From: Pseudomonas sp. B21-056
GTDB taxonomy: Bacteria; Pseudomonadota; Gammaproteobacteria; Pseudomonadales; Pseudomonadaceae
NCBI RefSeq assembly: GCF_026016325.1
Contig: NZ_CP087203.1
Span: forward strand, 496,001-560,000
Direction: 5' to 3'
DNA length: 64,000 nt
This document shows positions 9,100 through 17,473 of this stretch, in pieces (the first letter of the stretch is position 1; each line of letters starts with the position of its first letter). The notes below the pieces were generated by a model. The model saw only the letters and a program-made list of their open reading frames with translations, had not been told where the DNA came from and ran no database searches. The translations under genes were made by a program, and so were the position numbers.

Positions 9100-9521
9100 G
9101 ACAGTTTCCTTTCGACGGCGTCGACCAGCACCCGGGGCGAGGCCAACAGCATCTCGCGAGTCGTGACGTCCACAGCCACTTGCACCGAACTGGCGCGGGT
9201 CAGGCGTTCGCCGGTGGCCGTGTCGCTGATCAGGTAGTTGATCTTCAACCGGTTCTCCCATTCCACCAGGCTGGCGCGCACGGTCAGGGGCTGGCCGAAC
9301 ACCGCGCTGCGCACGTAGCGCAGTTGCAGGTCGATCACCGGCCACGCATACCCGGCGGCGAGCATGTCGTTGTAGTTGTGGCCGATCTCATCGAGCAAGG
9401 CACAGCGGGCCACTTCCAGGTATTTGACGTAGTGACCGTGCCAGACCACGTTCATCGAATCGACATCGAAAAACGGCACGACAATCGGTGTCTCGACATG
9501 CAGCACGCCCTGGCTACGCAT
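9096..9521 (-). CDS. Acyl-CoA/ACP thioesterase, 4-hydroxybenzoyl-CoA thioesterase (4HBT) family
   Basis: A 141-residue hotdog thioesterase. The family motif is VDSMNVVWHGHYVKYLE (residues about 16-32), whose Asp17 is the expected catalytic or nucleophile-activating residue. It may release or proofread aryl-acyl intermediates of the polyene pathway, or free the starter acid made by the ammonia-lyase; which one cannot be told from sequence. It overlaps the ammonia-lyase gene by 8 bp and the LolA-like gene by 4 bp. Confidence 0.85.
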   Translation of the reverse strand: MRSQGVLHVETPIVVPFFDVDSMNVVWHGHYVKYLEVARCALLDEIGHNYNDMLAAGYAWPVIDLQLRYVRSAVFGQPLTVRASLVEWENRLKINYLISDTATGERLTRASSVQVAVDVTTREMLLASPRVLVDAVERKLS

Positions 9522-11058
9522 GCAGCCTCCAGTGTTGCTCGGCGATGCGTTGCAGGCACAGGCGCAGTTCGCCTTCCAGGGCGCGGTCTTCGATGACCGG
9601 CGGGAAGTCCCCGGCCAGTTGTTCGCGCATGGCGGCCAGGGCCGGCGGCAGCGGTCGCGCGTCCTCGGCGCGACTGCGTAGCCACACGCCCTGGTTGGCG
9701 GCCAGCAATGTCGCGGCGGCGACTTGTTCGGTCAGCTCCAGCACGCGGATCGCATCCCGGGCGGCAATGGTGCCCATGCTGACCTTGTCCTGGTTGTGGC
9801 ACTCGGTGGAGCGTGAGAACACGCTGGCCGGCATAGTGTTTTTCAGGGCTTCGGCGGTCCAGGCGCTGGCACCGATCTGTACAGCCTTGAAGCCATGGTT
9901 GAGCATCGCCCGCTCGGCGCTGGCACCGGACAGGTTGCTCGGCAGGCCATGGTTGTAGCGCTCGTCCACCAACAGGGCGAGTTGGCGGTCGAGCAGGTCG
10001 GCGACGTTGGCCACCAGGTTCTTCAGGCTGTCCATGGCGAAGGCGATGTGACCGCCATAGAAATGCCCGCCGTGCAGCACCCGCTCGGCTTCGGCGTCGA
10101 TGATCGGGTTGTCGTTGGCGCTGTTGAGTTCGGTTTCGATGAACGCGCGCAACCAGCCCAGGCTGTCGGCCAGCACACCAAGCACGTGAGGTGCGCAGCG
10201 CAGGGAGTAGCGATCCTGCAGGCGGTGCAGCGGCGCGGTCGGGGCGTCGATCGCCAGGTCCTTGCGCAGCCACGCGGCGACCTGCATCTGCCCCGGGTGT
10301 GGCTTGGCGGCGAACAGGCGCTCGTCAAAGTGCTCCGGATTGCCTTGCAGGGCGACGACGTTCAGCGCGGTGATGCGGGTTGCCAGTTGCAGCAGGTAGT
10401 CGGCCCGGGCGAAGGTCAGGCAGGCCAGGCCGGTCATCACGGCGGTGCCGTTCATCAGCGCCAGGGCTTCCTTGGGCCGCAGCACCAGCGGGGTCCAGCC
10501 CAGTTCGCGGTGCACATCGGCGGCCATCCGGCGTTCGCCACGGAACATCACTTCCCGTTCGCCGGAGAGTGTCGCCGCCACATAGGACAGCGGCGTCAGG
10601 TCGCCGCTGGCGCCCACCGAACCTTCTTCCGGAATCAGCGGCAGGATGTCGTGTTCGAGAAACGCCTGGAGCCGTTCCAGCAGTTCCACCCGCACCCCGG
10701 ACACGCCGTGGCACAGCGACTGCAAGCGCGCGGCCAGCACCGAGCGGGTGGCCTGGGCATCCAGCAGCTTGCCCAGACCGCAGCCGTGGAAGGTATAGAG
10801 GTGGCGCGGCAGCGCCTCGACGTGGTGCAACGGCACGGCCACCACGCAGGAATCGCCGTAGCCGGTGGTCACGCCGTAGATCACCCCTTCCTTGTCCAGC
10901 AGGGAGTCGAGAAATTGCGCACCCTTGGCGATGCGCTGGCGGAACGCCGGATCATCCTGCAACTGCGTCGGCGCCTGACGGTTGGCCAGGGCCAGCACGT
11001 CTTCGATGCGCAAGGGGCGTTCGCCGAAGGTTACCGGCTCAAGAGTGGGCATCGTCAT
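9514..11058 (-). CDS. MIO-dependent aromatic amino acid ammonia-lyase (HAL/PAL/TAL family), TAL-like selectivity residues
   Basis: A 514-residue lyase. The MIO cofactor tripeptide Ala150-Ser151-Gly152 is in GSVGASGDLTPLSY, and the active-site Tyr lies in GVTTGYGDS (residues 62-70). The substrate-selectivity pair is Phe90-His91 (YTFHGCG). Histidine ammonia-lyases usually have Ser-His here and tyrosine ammonia-lyases an aromatic residue followed by His, so tyrosine to 4-coumarate is the more likely reaction. It is not part of a histidine-utilisation operon. Analogous lyases feed aryl polyene and flexirubin starters. It overlaps the acyltransferase gene by 20 bp. Confidence 0.87.
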   Translation of the reverse strand: MTMPTLEPVTFGERPLRIEDVLALANRQAPTQLQDDPAFRQRIAKGAQFLDSLLDKEGVIYGVTTGYGDSCVVAVPLHHVEALPRHLYTFHGCGLGKLLDAQATRSVLAARLQSLCHGVSGVRVELLERLQAFLEHDILPLIPEEGSVGASGDLTPLSYVAATLSGEREVMFRGERRMAADVHRELGWTPLVLRPKEALALMNGTAVMTGLACLTFARADYLLQLATRITALNVVALQGNPEHFDERLFAAKPHPGQMQVAAWLRKDLAIDAPTAPLHRLQDRYSLRCAPHVLGVLADSLGWLRAFIETELNSANDNPIIDAEAERVLHGGHFYGGHIAFAMDSLKNLVANVADLLDRQLALLVDERYNHGLPSNLSGASAERAMLNHGFKAVQIGASAWTAEALKNTMPASVFSRSTECHNQDKVSMGTIAARDAIRVLELTEQVAAATLLAANQGVWLRSRAEDARPLPPALAAMREQLAGDFPPVIEDRALEGELRLCLQRIAEQHWRLHA

Positions 11059-11983
11059 CGGTCTTCCAGAATGGGTAAAAGTTGAACCACTGTTGGGGGG
11101 CCTGGAGGCAGTATTGCGCCAGGCGCTCGGCGTAGCGACCGGCCCAGTGGGCGATCACTTGCTCGCGTTCGGTGCGCTTCCACAGTACGGCATCGGCGAA
11201 AGGCTCGAGGGTGACGCGGTAGCGCCCCTCGTGCTTGAGGCACATCAGCAGGTTGACCGGGCATTTCAGCAGGCCGGCCAGCAGCCACGGCCCCTGGGGA
11301 AAGTTGGCCGGGTGACCCATGAAGTCCACGGTCACGCTGCGCCCGCCGTGCAGCGGTACGCGGTCGCCGGCAATCGCCAGCCACTCGCCGCGCTCCAGGC
11401 GTTCGCTCAGTTGCAGCATCACCGCCGGATCCAGCTCGCTGACCTGGATCAGCCGCAGGTGCGTGGCGCCGGCTTCACCCAGCAGGCGATTGAATTGTTC
11501 GGCGTGCTTGGTGTGCACCAGCACGTTCATGGTGACTTTTTCCCCCAGCTCGGCCAGGGCCCGGCACATTTCCAGGTTGCCTAGGTGTGCCCCCACCAGC
11601 ATCTGCCCGCGAGCGCCACGCAGGTGATTGCGTAGCAGTGCGGTATCGACGATTTCGATCTGCTCGATGCTCAGCTTGCCGTTCCACACGTCGAGCTTGT
11701 CCAGCAGCGAGTCGGCGAAGGCCATGAACTGCCCGAAGACTTTCCGGTGGGTAGGACGCAGTTCGATGCGGCCGCTCCAGTCGGCCAGGCGCTGCTGATA
11801 TTGCCAGGCGGCCTGGCGAGCGCTGCGACCGAAAATGAAAAAGTACAGGACGATGCCGTACAGCACCGGGCTCAGCAGACGACGGCCCAGCACTTTGGCG
11901 GCGAATGCCGTGAGTTTCATCAGCCAGAAACTGCCGCGCTCCTGGCGGTCGGCCCAATGCTGTTTGTCTGCCTCAATACTCAT
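11039..11983 (-). CDS. LpxL/HtrB-like lysophospholipid acyltransferase, aryl polyene cluster (ApeK-like)
   Basis: A 314-residue membrane-associated acyltransferase of the lipid A acyltransferase fold. The HX4E motif is His133-Glu138 in GAHLGNLE, and an N-terminal hydrophobic segment (about residues 36-52) follows the basic MKLTAFAAK stretch. In APE clusters this type is thought to join the polyene carboxylic acid to a lipid or glycolipid anchor. I chose the ATG at 11983 (MSIEADKQ) because it overlaps the glycosyltransferase stop by 4 bp and removes a low-complexity upstream extension. Confidence 0.82.
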   Translation of the reverse strand: MSIEADKQHWADRQERGSFWLMKLTAFAAKVLGRRLLSPVLYGIVLYFFIFGRSARQAAWQYQQRLADWSGRIELRPTHRKVFGQFMAFADSLLDKLDVWNGKLSIEQIEIVDTALLRNHLRGARGQMLVGAHLGNLEMCRALAELGEKVTMNVLVHTKHAEQFNRLLGEAGATHLRLIQVSELDPAVMLQLSERLERGEWLAIAGDRVPLHGGRSVTVDFMGHPANFPQGPWLLAGLLKCPVNLLMCLKHEGRYRVTLEPFADAVLWKRTEREQVIAHWAGRYAERLAQYCLQAPQQWFNFYPFWKTDDDAHS

Positions 11984-12714
11984 GTCCGCCACCGTCGCCA
12001 GAGAATCAGGGGAGAACGCACCAGCATGCCGAAGAACAACCGCGTGTGCATGCTGGAAATCAGCACGTTGTCGTGGAACAGGCGGAAGTGCGAAACCCCG
12101 TCCTGAGGGTAGTGGACCCGGGTACGCAGCCAGCACATCGGCTGGTTGCGCCAGGCCAGTCGCACCAGGATGTCCGAATCGAAATCCATGCGCCTGCCGA
12201 TGTTCGCCGAATTGATCAGCGCCAGGGTCGCTGGCAGGGGGTAGACCCGAAAGCCGCACATGGAGTCGCGGATCTGCAAGGACAGGCTGTTGATCCAGAC
12301 CATGACGTGGGTCAGGTAGCGAGCGTACAGGCGACCTTTCGGCACGCTGGCGTCGTATTGCGGGTAACCGCAGATCAGCGCTTCCGGGTGGGCGCGGGAC
12401 TGGTCGATGAAGGTTTTCACGTCGCCGAGGTCGTGCTGCCCGTCGGCGTCCACCTGCAAGGCGTGGCTGAAGCCCAGGCGCGAGGCTTCTCGCAGGCCGG
12501 ACATGACGGCGCCACCCTTGCCCTGGTTGATGGCCAGCCGGACCAGATGAACCCGCTCATCCTCGGCCAGCCGTTCCAGCACGGCGGCGCAAGTCGGGCT
12601 GCTGGCGTCGTCGACCAATACGCAGGGCAGGTTGTTGGCGAGCAACGCCTGGACCACCGCGGCGATGGCGGTTTCGTGGTTGTAGACGGGGATGACGGCG
12701 CAGGGGTTATGCAT
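11980..12714 (-). CDS. Family 2 glycosyltransferase, aryl polyene cluster (ApeJ-like)
   Basis: A 244-residue GT-A fold glycosyltransferase. It starts MHNPCAVIPVYNHE, has the nucleotide-binding VLVDDASS segment, and carries the metal-binding DADGQHD motif near residue 92. It probably adds a sugar to the lipid anchor of the pigment. The ATG at 12714 was chosen because the family N-terminus (IPVYNHE) follows directly. The 176 bp upstream contain a perfect 15-bp inverted-repeat REPIN, the only sizeable gap in the cluster. Confidence 0.85.
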   Translation of the reverse strand: MHNPCAVIPVYNHETAIAAVVQALLANNLPCVLVDDASSPTCAAVLERLAEDERVHLVRLAINQGKGGAVMSGLREASRLGFSHALQVDADGQHDLGDVKTFIDQSRAHPEALICGYPQYDASVPKGRLYARYLTHVMVWINSLSLQIRDSMCGFRVYPLPATLALINSANIGRRMDFDSDILVRLAWRNQPMCWLRTRVHYPQDGVSHFRLFHDNVLISSMHTRLFFGMLVRSPLILWRRWRT

Positions 12715-12738
12715 GTCTTTTGCCTTCCACCGAATCCT

Positions 12739-12867
12739 TGTGGCGAGGGGATTCAGCGAAGCGTCGCACCGCCCCGCTCGAGTGCGAAGCACTCGCCAAC
12801 GAATTGTGGTGTTGCACAGGACTTGGGGTCGCTGCGCAACCCAGCGGGGATAAATCCCCTCGCCACA
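12739..12867. repeat. REPIN-like inverted repeat (GTGGCGAGGGG class) inside the aryl polyene operon
   Basis: TGTGGCGAGGGGATT at 12739-12753 is the exact reverse complement of the 15 bases at 12853-12867. Between them lies a smaller perfect hairpin, GAGTGC-GAA-GCACTC, at 12780-12794. This is the usual REPIN layout of two inverted REP units with a spacer. It fills the only intergenic gap in the cluster, between the glycosyltransferase and ligase genes. Confidence 0.9.
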
Positions 12868-12890
12868 GTGGGGCGATGTGTTCAGGAAAA

Positions 12891-14570
12891 TCAGGCATCA
12901 GCCGCCCCCAGCACAATCCGCCCACTGGAACACGCTGCCGTATCGTTGCGGTAGGCGAAGTACAGCTTGCTGCGCTCGCGGTCGAAGCGCAGGTGCAGCT
13001 GGATTTCATCGCCGGGGCGCACCAGTTGCTGGAACTTCAGCACTTCCATTCCGACGAATCGCGGTGGCAGGTCCAGCAGTTGTCGGCCCAGGTTCAGGGC
13101 CCAGTCAACCTGCACCACGCCGGGCAAGACCGGGGCGGTGGGAAAGTGGCCGCTGAAGTACGCCAGGTCCGGCGGCACGACCAATTGCAGGCTCCATTCG
13201 CCGTCGGTCTCGAGCTGCTCCAGCACGTCAGGCGTTTTTGCACGCGGTTCCGTCAGCAGGGCTTCGACCTCGGTCTGGGGCAACTTGCCCTGGGCGTTGA
13301 GGGGCAACTGCCGCAACCAGCGCCAGCGCCGTGGCAGGGCCAGGGTTTCGCAATGCCCGCTCAGGTGGCGGCGCAAGGCTTCGGTCACGGCGCGACGGCC
13401 CAGGTTGCGCAACGCATGGAGACCGGTTTCGCTCAGCACCAGCAGGGCGCCGAGGGAGGCGCGATTTTCCCGCACCACGCCCAGCCGCGCTTCGCTCACC
13501 CAGTCGTGGGCCATCAGTGCCTGTTCCAGCATCGGCAGGGAAATGCGTTTTTCTTCGAGCTTGACGATGCGGTCCAGCCGTCCGAGCAGTTCGAAGCGCC
13601 CGTCGGCGTCAATCCGCGCCGCGTCGGCGGTGTGTTCTACATGGCCGGGCGGCAGATAGGGCGACGCGATCAGCAAGGCACCGTCGCTGTCCTGGCTCAG
13701 TTCGACACCGGCAAAGGGCTGCCACCGTTCATCGCCCTGGCGCCAGGCGATGCCGCCGGTTTCCGAGCTGCCGAATATTTCCGTCGGCCATTGGTCCAGG
13801 CGCTGCTGCAGGCTTTGAGCGGCCTCGGCCGGCAAGGCGCCGCCGGAGGAAAATACCCGGCGCACGCTGCTCAGGGCCGGCCAGTCGAGGTTGTCACCCA
13901 TGCGCTTGAGCAGCGCCGGGCTGGCGACCCAGGCGAAGACCGGGTGTTCGCGACTGGTGCGTTGCAGGTCTTCCGGGAACGCCAATTGCCGACGCACGAA
14001 CGGCCGCCCGGCGCACAGCGGCCACAGCACCCGGAACAGCAAGCCATAGATGTGCTGGGCGGCGACGCTGCCGATCATGCAGGCCGGGCCCAGGTCGGCG
14101 CCCCACAGTTGCTCCAGGGCCTGGACTTCATTGCTCAACTGACGCAGGTTTTTCTCGATGCGCTTGGGCTCGCCGCTGGAGCCGGAGGTGCACAGGCTCA
14201 GCCAGCATTGGTCGAGGTCCAGCTCGACAGGCTCCAAGGGGGCCTGTCGCAAATCGCCGGGATGGGTGTCGCCGGGCTGGTCGGTCAGCCACAGGTCGAC
14301 CTCGGCCGACCAGCGCTGGCGGGTCTGGGCCTGCAGGTCTGCCGGCAGAAGGACGCGCACCCCGGCCCGCCAGGCGCCGAGCAGGGCGATGGCCAGGTCG
14401 GCGGCGTCTTCCAGGTGCACGGCCATGCGCTGTACGCCCCGGGCGCACAGGCCCGCAGCCAGGCACAGCGCCGCGTCCCGCAGTTGCGAATGACTGAGTG
14501 CCGGATCGACTGCAACTGCGCGCTCCGGCTGAGCCTTGAGCAACATCTGCTCAAGTGTTATCCAATTCAT
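12891..14570 (-). CDS. apeH: AMP-dependent acyl/aryl-acid ligase fused to an ApeI-type hotdog dehydratase (ApeH-ApeI)
   Basis: A 559-residue two-domain protein. Residues 1 to about 440 are an adenylate-forming ligase with the phosphate-binding motif [14 protein letters not shown] (around residue 125) and an [12 protein letters not shown] hinge region containing the conserved Asp and Arg. Residues from about 460 to the end are a hotdog domain with [20 protein letters not shown], the ApeI-like dehydratase signature. The ligase should activate the aryl starter and load an ACP, and the hotdog domain would partner the separate ApeP-like protein. The ATG at 14570 gives [10 protein letters not shown] and a 4-bp overlap with the membrane-protein gene. 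Confidence 0.88.
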   Translation of the reverse strand: MNWITLEQMLLKAQPERAVAVDPALSHSQLRDAALCLAAGLCARGVQRMAVHLEDAADLAIALLGAWRAGVRVLLPADLQAQTRQRWSAEVDLWLTDQPGDTHPGDLRQAPLEPVELDLDQCWLSLCTSGSSGEPKRIEKNLRQLSNEVQALEQLWGADLGPACMIGSVAAQHIYGLLFRVLWPLCAGRPFVRRQLAFPEDLQRTSREHPVFAWVASPALLKRMGDNLDWPALSSVRRVFSSGGALPAEAAQSLQQRLDQWPTEIFGSSETGGIAWRQGDERWQPFAGVELSQDSDGALLIASPYLPPGHVEHTADAARIDADGRFELLGRLDRIVKLEEKRISLPMLEQALMAHDWVSEARLGVVRENRASLGALLVLSETGLHALRNLGRRAVTEALRRHLSGHCETLALPRRWRWLRQLPLNAQGKLPQTEVEALLTEPRAKTPDVLEQLETDGEWSLQLVVPPDLAYFSGHFPTAPVLPGVVQVDWALNLGRQLLDLPPRFVGMEVLKFQQLVRPGDEIQLHLRFDRERSKLYFAYRNDTAACSSGRIVLGAADA

Positions 14571-15112
14571 GGGCGGCCTCTTACCCTTTGTCGTATGAGC
14601 CATTCAATGGCAAACAGCAGCCCCATCAACCCGTAGGAAATCAGGCCGGTGTACAACATCCACCAACTCAGCGGCGCCCAGAGGGTCAGGGCAGCGGCGA
14701 GCAAACCGTTACACAGGAAAAACACACTCCAGGCCACTGTGACCTGGCGGGTATACACCACCGCTTTTGCCGGCAGCTGCGGTTCACGCAGGCGGGCTAT
14801 GCGCTCGATCATCGGCGGGCCGTATTTCAGGCTCAGGGCGAACATCCCGAGCATGAAGGCACTGATCAGTACCGGATACCAACGCAGCAGCAGCGGATTA
14901 TCGAACAGCGCGAGCAACCCGCAGAACACGATCGCCGCGACCGCCATCCAGAGATTGCCGGGCCCGCGGTTAACCAGCAGTGCCCGGGCCAGCCAGAGGC
15001 TACCCAGCAGCAGGCCGAACTGCCATGGGGCGAAGTGCTCCATGCCGAAATACACCGCAAAGGGGTACAGCAGGCCCGCCAATAGCAGGCCAAGGCCAAT
15101 CAGCCGGCTCAT
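14567..15112 (-). CDS. COG4648-type integral membrane protein of the aryl polyene cluster (ApeG-like)
   Basis: A 181-residue membrane protein with about five or six hydrophobic helices, for example MSRLIGLGLLLAGLLYPFAVY at the N-terminus and the WLARALLV and VAAIVFCGLLALF segments. It belongs to an uncharacterised family found in APE clusters between the ACP genes and the ligase gene. No catalytic motif is recognised; a scaffolding or lipid-handling role would be a guess. Both ends overlap neighbours by 4 bp. Confidence 0.8.
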   Translation of the reverse strand: MSRLIGLGLLLAGLLYPFAVYFGMEHFAPWQFGLLLGSLWLARALLVNRGPGNLWMAVAAIVFCGLLALFDNPLLLRWYPVLISAFMLGMFALSLKYGPPMIERIARLREPQLPAKAVVYTRQVTVAWSVFFLCNGLLAAALTLWAPLSWWMLYTGLISYGLMGLLFAIEWLIRQRVRGRP

Positions 15113-15363
15113 GCGGCCGGTTGGACCAGTCGATAGACTGCCTCGACCACGTCATTGACGGTGCGTACCGTCTTGAATTCTTCAGCGGCGATTTTCTTGC
15201 CGGTCTGGCGCTTGATGTGGTCGATGAGATCGACCGCGTCGATGCTGTCGATTTCCAGGTCCTGATACAGGTTCGATTCCAGCGTCACGCGCTCAGGGTC
15301 CAGTTCGAAAAGCTCCACCAGGGCATCGCGCAGGGTGTTGAAAATGTCGTCACGAGTTTGCAT
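15109..15363 (-). CDS. apeF: Acyl carrier protein, aryl polyene cluster (ApeF-like)
   Basis: An 84-residue ACP. The phosphopantetheine attachment site is Ser40 in LEIDSIDAVDLIDHI. The preceding segment (LELFELDPERVT) and acidic helix 2 are typical of type II fatty acid and polyketide carriers. It is the second of two adjacent ACP genes, 9 bp downstream of the first. In APE systems both ACPs carry chain intermediates. No phosphopantetheinyl transferase gene is present in the window, so activation must rely on an enzyme encoded elsewhere. Confidence 0.9.
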   Translation of the reverse strand: MQTRDDIFNTLRDALVELFELDPERVTLESNLYQDLEIDSIDAVDLIDHIKRQTGKKIAAEEFKTVRTVNDVVEAVYRLVQPAA

Positions 15364-15372
15364 GGTCCGGTC

Positions 15373-15630
15373 TCAAGCGCGTTTTGCAGTGACGAAGGCC
15401 GCAAGGCTTGCCACATTGCTGAAATGGTTGCGGGTGTCCTTGGCGTCGGCATCTATCTTGATGCCGTACTGTTTCTGGATCGCCAGGCCAAGCTCCAGGG
15501 CATCCACCGAGTCCAGGCCCAGGCCTTCGCCGAACAGGGTCTGGTGGTCGCCGATGTCGTCGACCTCGATGTCCTCCAGGCCGAGGGCGTCGATGATCAG
15601 CTGTTTGATGTCACGGTGCAGATCGCTCAT
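15373..15630 (-). CDS. apeE: Acyl carrier protein, aryl polyene cluster (ApeE-like)
   Basis: An 85-residue carrier protein of the phosphopantetheine-binding family. The attachment Ser41 lies in GLGLDSVDALELG. The reading frame extends to 15690, but the ATG at 15630 (MSDLHRDIKQ) gives a normal ACP N-terminus and sits inside a 20-bp overlap with the upstream acyltransferase gene, implying coupling. It differs clearly from the neighbouring ACP, so the two probably carry different intermediates. Confidence 0.9.
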   Translation of the reverse strand: MSDLHRDIKQLIIDALGLEDIEVDDIGDHQTLFGEGLGLDSVDALELGLAIQKQYGIKIDADAKDTRNHFSNVASLAAFVTAKRA

Positions 15631-16420
15631 CTTCGGCGAGCTCCTTGATGAAATAGTGATGCAAAAAGTCGTTGAGCCTGCGCGAAGCAAGGGGCGGGGG
15701 CCCGAGCGTGGCGAACGCTTGTGGATCTATATCGGCCCCCACATGAAAACTGAAGTGCACGCGGCGCTGGGGAATGCGATACCAGGGTTCGGCCTTGGTC
15801 AGGGTGGTCGGGCTGACCTTGATGGTCACGGGCGTGAGGATTTTCGCACCCCGCAGAGCGATGGCCGCGGCGCCCCGATGAAAGGCCGGCGCCTGGCCCG
15901 GCTGGGTGCGGGTGCCCTCGGGGAACACAATCAGGGTCTGGCCTTCCTTGAGGGCGTCGCTGGCGGCGTCAAGCATGTCCATGCTGCCGTCGTTGCTGAT
16001 GTATTGGGTCGAGCGCAACGGGCCGCGGGTGAAGGGGTTGTCCCAGAGGCTTTGCTTGACCACGCAGTTGGCATCGCGCACCAGCCCGATCAGAAACACC
16101 ACGTCGATCAACGACGGATGGTTGGCGATGATCATCTGCCCGGGCCGGCCAAGCTTTTCCGCGCCGTCGATCCGGTAGGTGAGTACACCGGTGCGAGCCA
16201 TGAACCGGATGAAGAACCAGAACAGCCGGCCAACCGTGCGTCGGGCCCGTTGCCGGTGAGCCTGGGCATCGCCGGGCCACCAGGCCAGCAGCGGAAACAC
16301 CAGCAACCGCAGGCACAGCCCGCCCAGCCCGAACAGGGCGAAGCTTGCGGCGGTTGCGAGCAGGCGCCAGTAATAAGCGTCGCGATGCTTGCCGGTCACC
16401 GGTTGCGTTGCCAGGTCCAT
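15611..16420 (-). CDS. PlsC-like 1-acylglycerol-3-phosphate acyltransferase family protein (ApeD-like)
   Basis: A 269-residue acyltransferase with two N-terminal hydrophobic segments. The catalytic HX4D motif is His101-Asp106 in IIANHPSLIDVVF, and block III (FPEGTRTQPG) is present. It is the second type of acyltransferase in the cluster, besides the LpxL-like one. It may acylate the glycerol or sugar anchor. The ATG at 16420 (MDLATQPVTG) is chosen; it overlaps the chain-length-factor gene by 25 bp. Confidence 0.85.
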   Translation of the reverse strand: MDLATQPVTGKHRDAYYWRLLATAASFALFGLGGLCLRLLVFPLLAWWPGDAQAHRQRARRTVGRLFWFFIRFMARTGVLTYRIDGAEKLGRPGQMIIANHPSLIDVVFLIGLVRDANCVVKQSLWDNPFTRGPLRSTQYISNDGSMDMLDAASDALKEGQTLIVFPEGTRTQPGQAPAFHRGAAAIALRGAKILTPVTIKVSPTTLTKAEPWYRIPQRRVHFSFHVGADIDPQAFATLGPPPLASRRLNDFLHHYFIKELAEDERSAP

Positions 16421-17124
16421 ACACGATTCTTCCAGGCATGTTGGCAGGTGGTTTCGTTGTTCAGCAGGGTACGCAGCAGATCCAGGGCATGGGGCCAGTC
16501 GCTGCCGGGCGGTTGGGCCCGCGGGGTGGACAAGGCCAGTTGCCAGTCGTCGCCCCGGGTCAGCAGCAGCCCCATCGCATAGGGAAACGGCACGTCGTCG
16601 ACCCAAGGCGCATAGACCTGGGGCGGTTGCTCTTCGGTAATCACCAGCAGCACCGCTGGCGCACCTTCATTCAGCAGCGCGGCGGCTTCGAGTACGCCAT
16701 GCTCCAACCCGTCGCCCGTGGCGGCCAGGGCCGTCATCTCGCTGGTTTCGTTGCGCATGATCGACCACAGGCCAATCACCGCGTTGTGCACCGACAGGCT
16801 GAACTGGGTGGGCGACAACGGTTGCTCGGCTGCCAGGTCCTTGAGAATCTCGAAAGTGCGCGGGGTTTCACCGTGGCGGGAAATAAAGACCAACGGCAGG
16901 TTCGGCCGGCCTTCGGCCAGGGGCCAGCCGACACTGAAGGCCATCCGTGCCAGGCGGCTGAGACGGCGGCGCTGCATGGCCGGCAGAAACGAGACATCAG
17001 GGGCGGCATCGTTGGCGGGCAATATCACCGGCTGTCGGCTCCAGGCCTGCCAGTCGTCCACGCTTTCGAGCCCAGGGGCCCATGCGCGCCATTGGGCGAT
17101 ATTGAAATTGATCACAAAATTCAT
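16396..17124 (-). CDS. apeC: Beta-ketoacyl synthase chain-length factor (ApeC-like)
   Basis: A 242-residue protein of the beta-ketoacyl synthase N-terminal-like family (Ketoacyl-synt_2). It is about half the length of a true ketosynthase and lacks an obvious active-site Cys-His-His set. It keeps the SLSVHNAVIGLWSI segment seen in family members. In characterised APE systems ApeC pairs with the KS ApeO to set chain length. It is the promoter-proximal gene of the cluster, with its ATG at 17124 (MNFVINFN) about 80 nt downstream of a predicted transcription start. Confidence 0.82.
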   Translation of the reverse strand: MNFVINFNIAQWRAWAPGLESVDDWQAWSRQPVILPANDAAPDVSFLPAMQRRRLSRLARMAFSVGWPLAEGRPNLPLVFISRHGETPRTFEILKDLAAEQPLSPTQFSLSVHNAVIGLWSIMRNETSEMTALAATGDGLEHGVLEAAALLNEGAPAVLLVITEEQPPQVYAPWVDDVPFPYAMGLLLTRGDDWQLALSTPRAQPPGSDWPHALDLLRTLLNNETTCQHAWKNRVWTWQRNR

Positions 17125-17473
17125 CCCATCCCTGCGGGCTTTTTTATTGTCACGGCTCAGTGGTTTGACCCGCGTCCAACCCAGCATGGTCTTGCGACCC
17201 AAATGGCGCGCATTATCCCGGTGCCGTTGGCTTGTAGCAAATAATGGTTACATCTAAGCGGGAAAATCTGACCGTGGGTTCGTCCCGGCTCAGATGGCTT
17301 ATTGTGGCGATTATGACGCGCCTGTCTGTCGGCTGCTTCCGACATCTACCGGGCGAACTGACGCTTCTTTAGCGGAAAAAGCCTCTAACGCTGTAGTCCA
17401 CCCATGCTGAAGGTAGCGAAGCGGTGTCATCGCCTACTACACTCGGGAATCTTTGATACACGGAGGTTTTGAC
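17125..17473. other. Intergenic region between the aryl polyene operon and the divergent parA-like gene
   Basis: These 349 bp hold the predicted promoter of the pigment operon (separate entry) and the ribosome-binding site of the ParA-like gene (GGAGG at 17462-17466, seven bases before the ATG). I see no RNA gene, no repeat and no convincing promoter for the plus-strand gene in the rest. Confidence 0.6.
17212..17240 (-). promoter_or_regulatory. Candidate sigma70 promoter of the aryl polyene operon
   Basis: On the minus strand there is a -35 hexamer TTGCTA (17240-17235), a 17-bp spacer, and a -10 hexamer GATAAT (17217-17212). Each differs little from consensus. Transcription would start near 17204, leaving a leader of about 80 nt before the chain-length-factor ATG at 17124. 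It is the only near-consensus pair I found upstream of the operon. Confidence 0.5.

Noticed and set aside
9514..11058. Annotation of the ammonia-lyase as histidine ammonia-lyase HutH
   Set aside because: No hut gene is nearby, the gene overlaps pigment genes on both sides, and the selectivity pair is Phe-His and not Ser-His.
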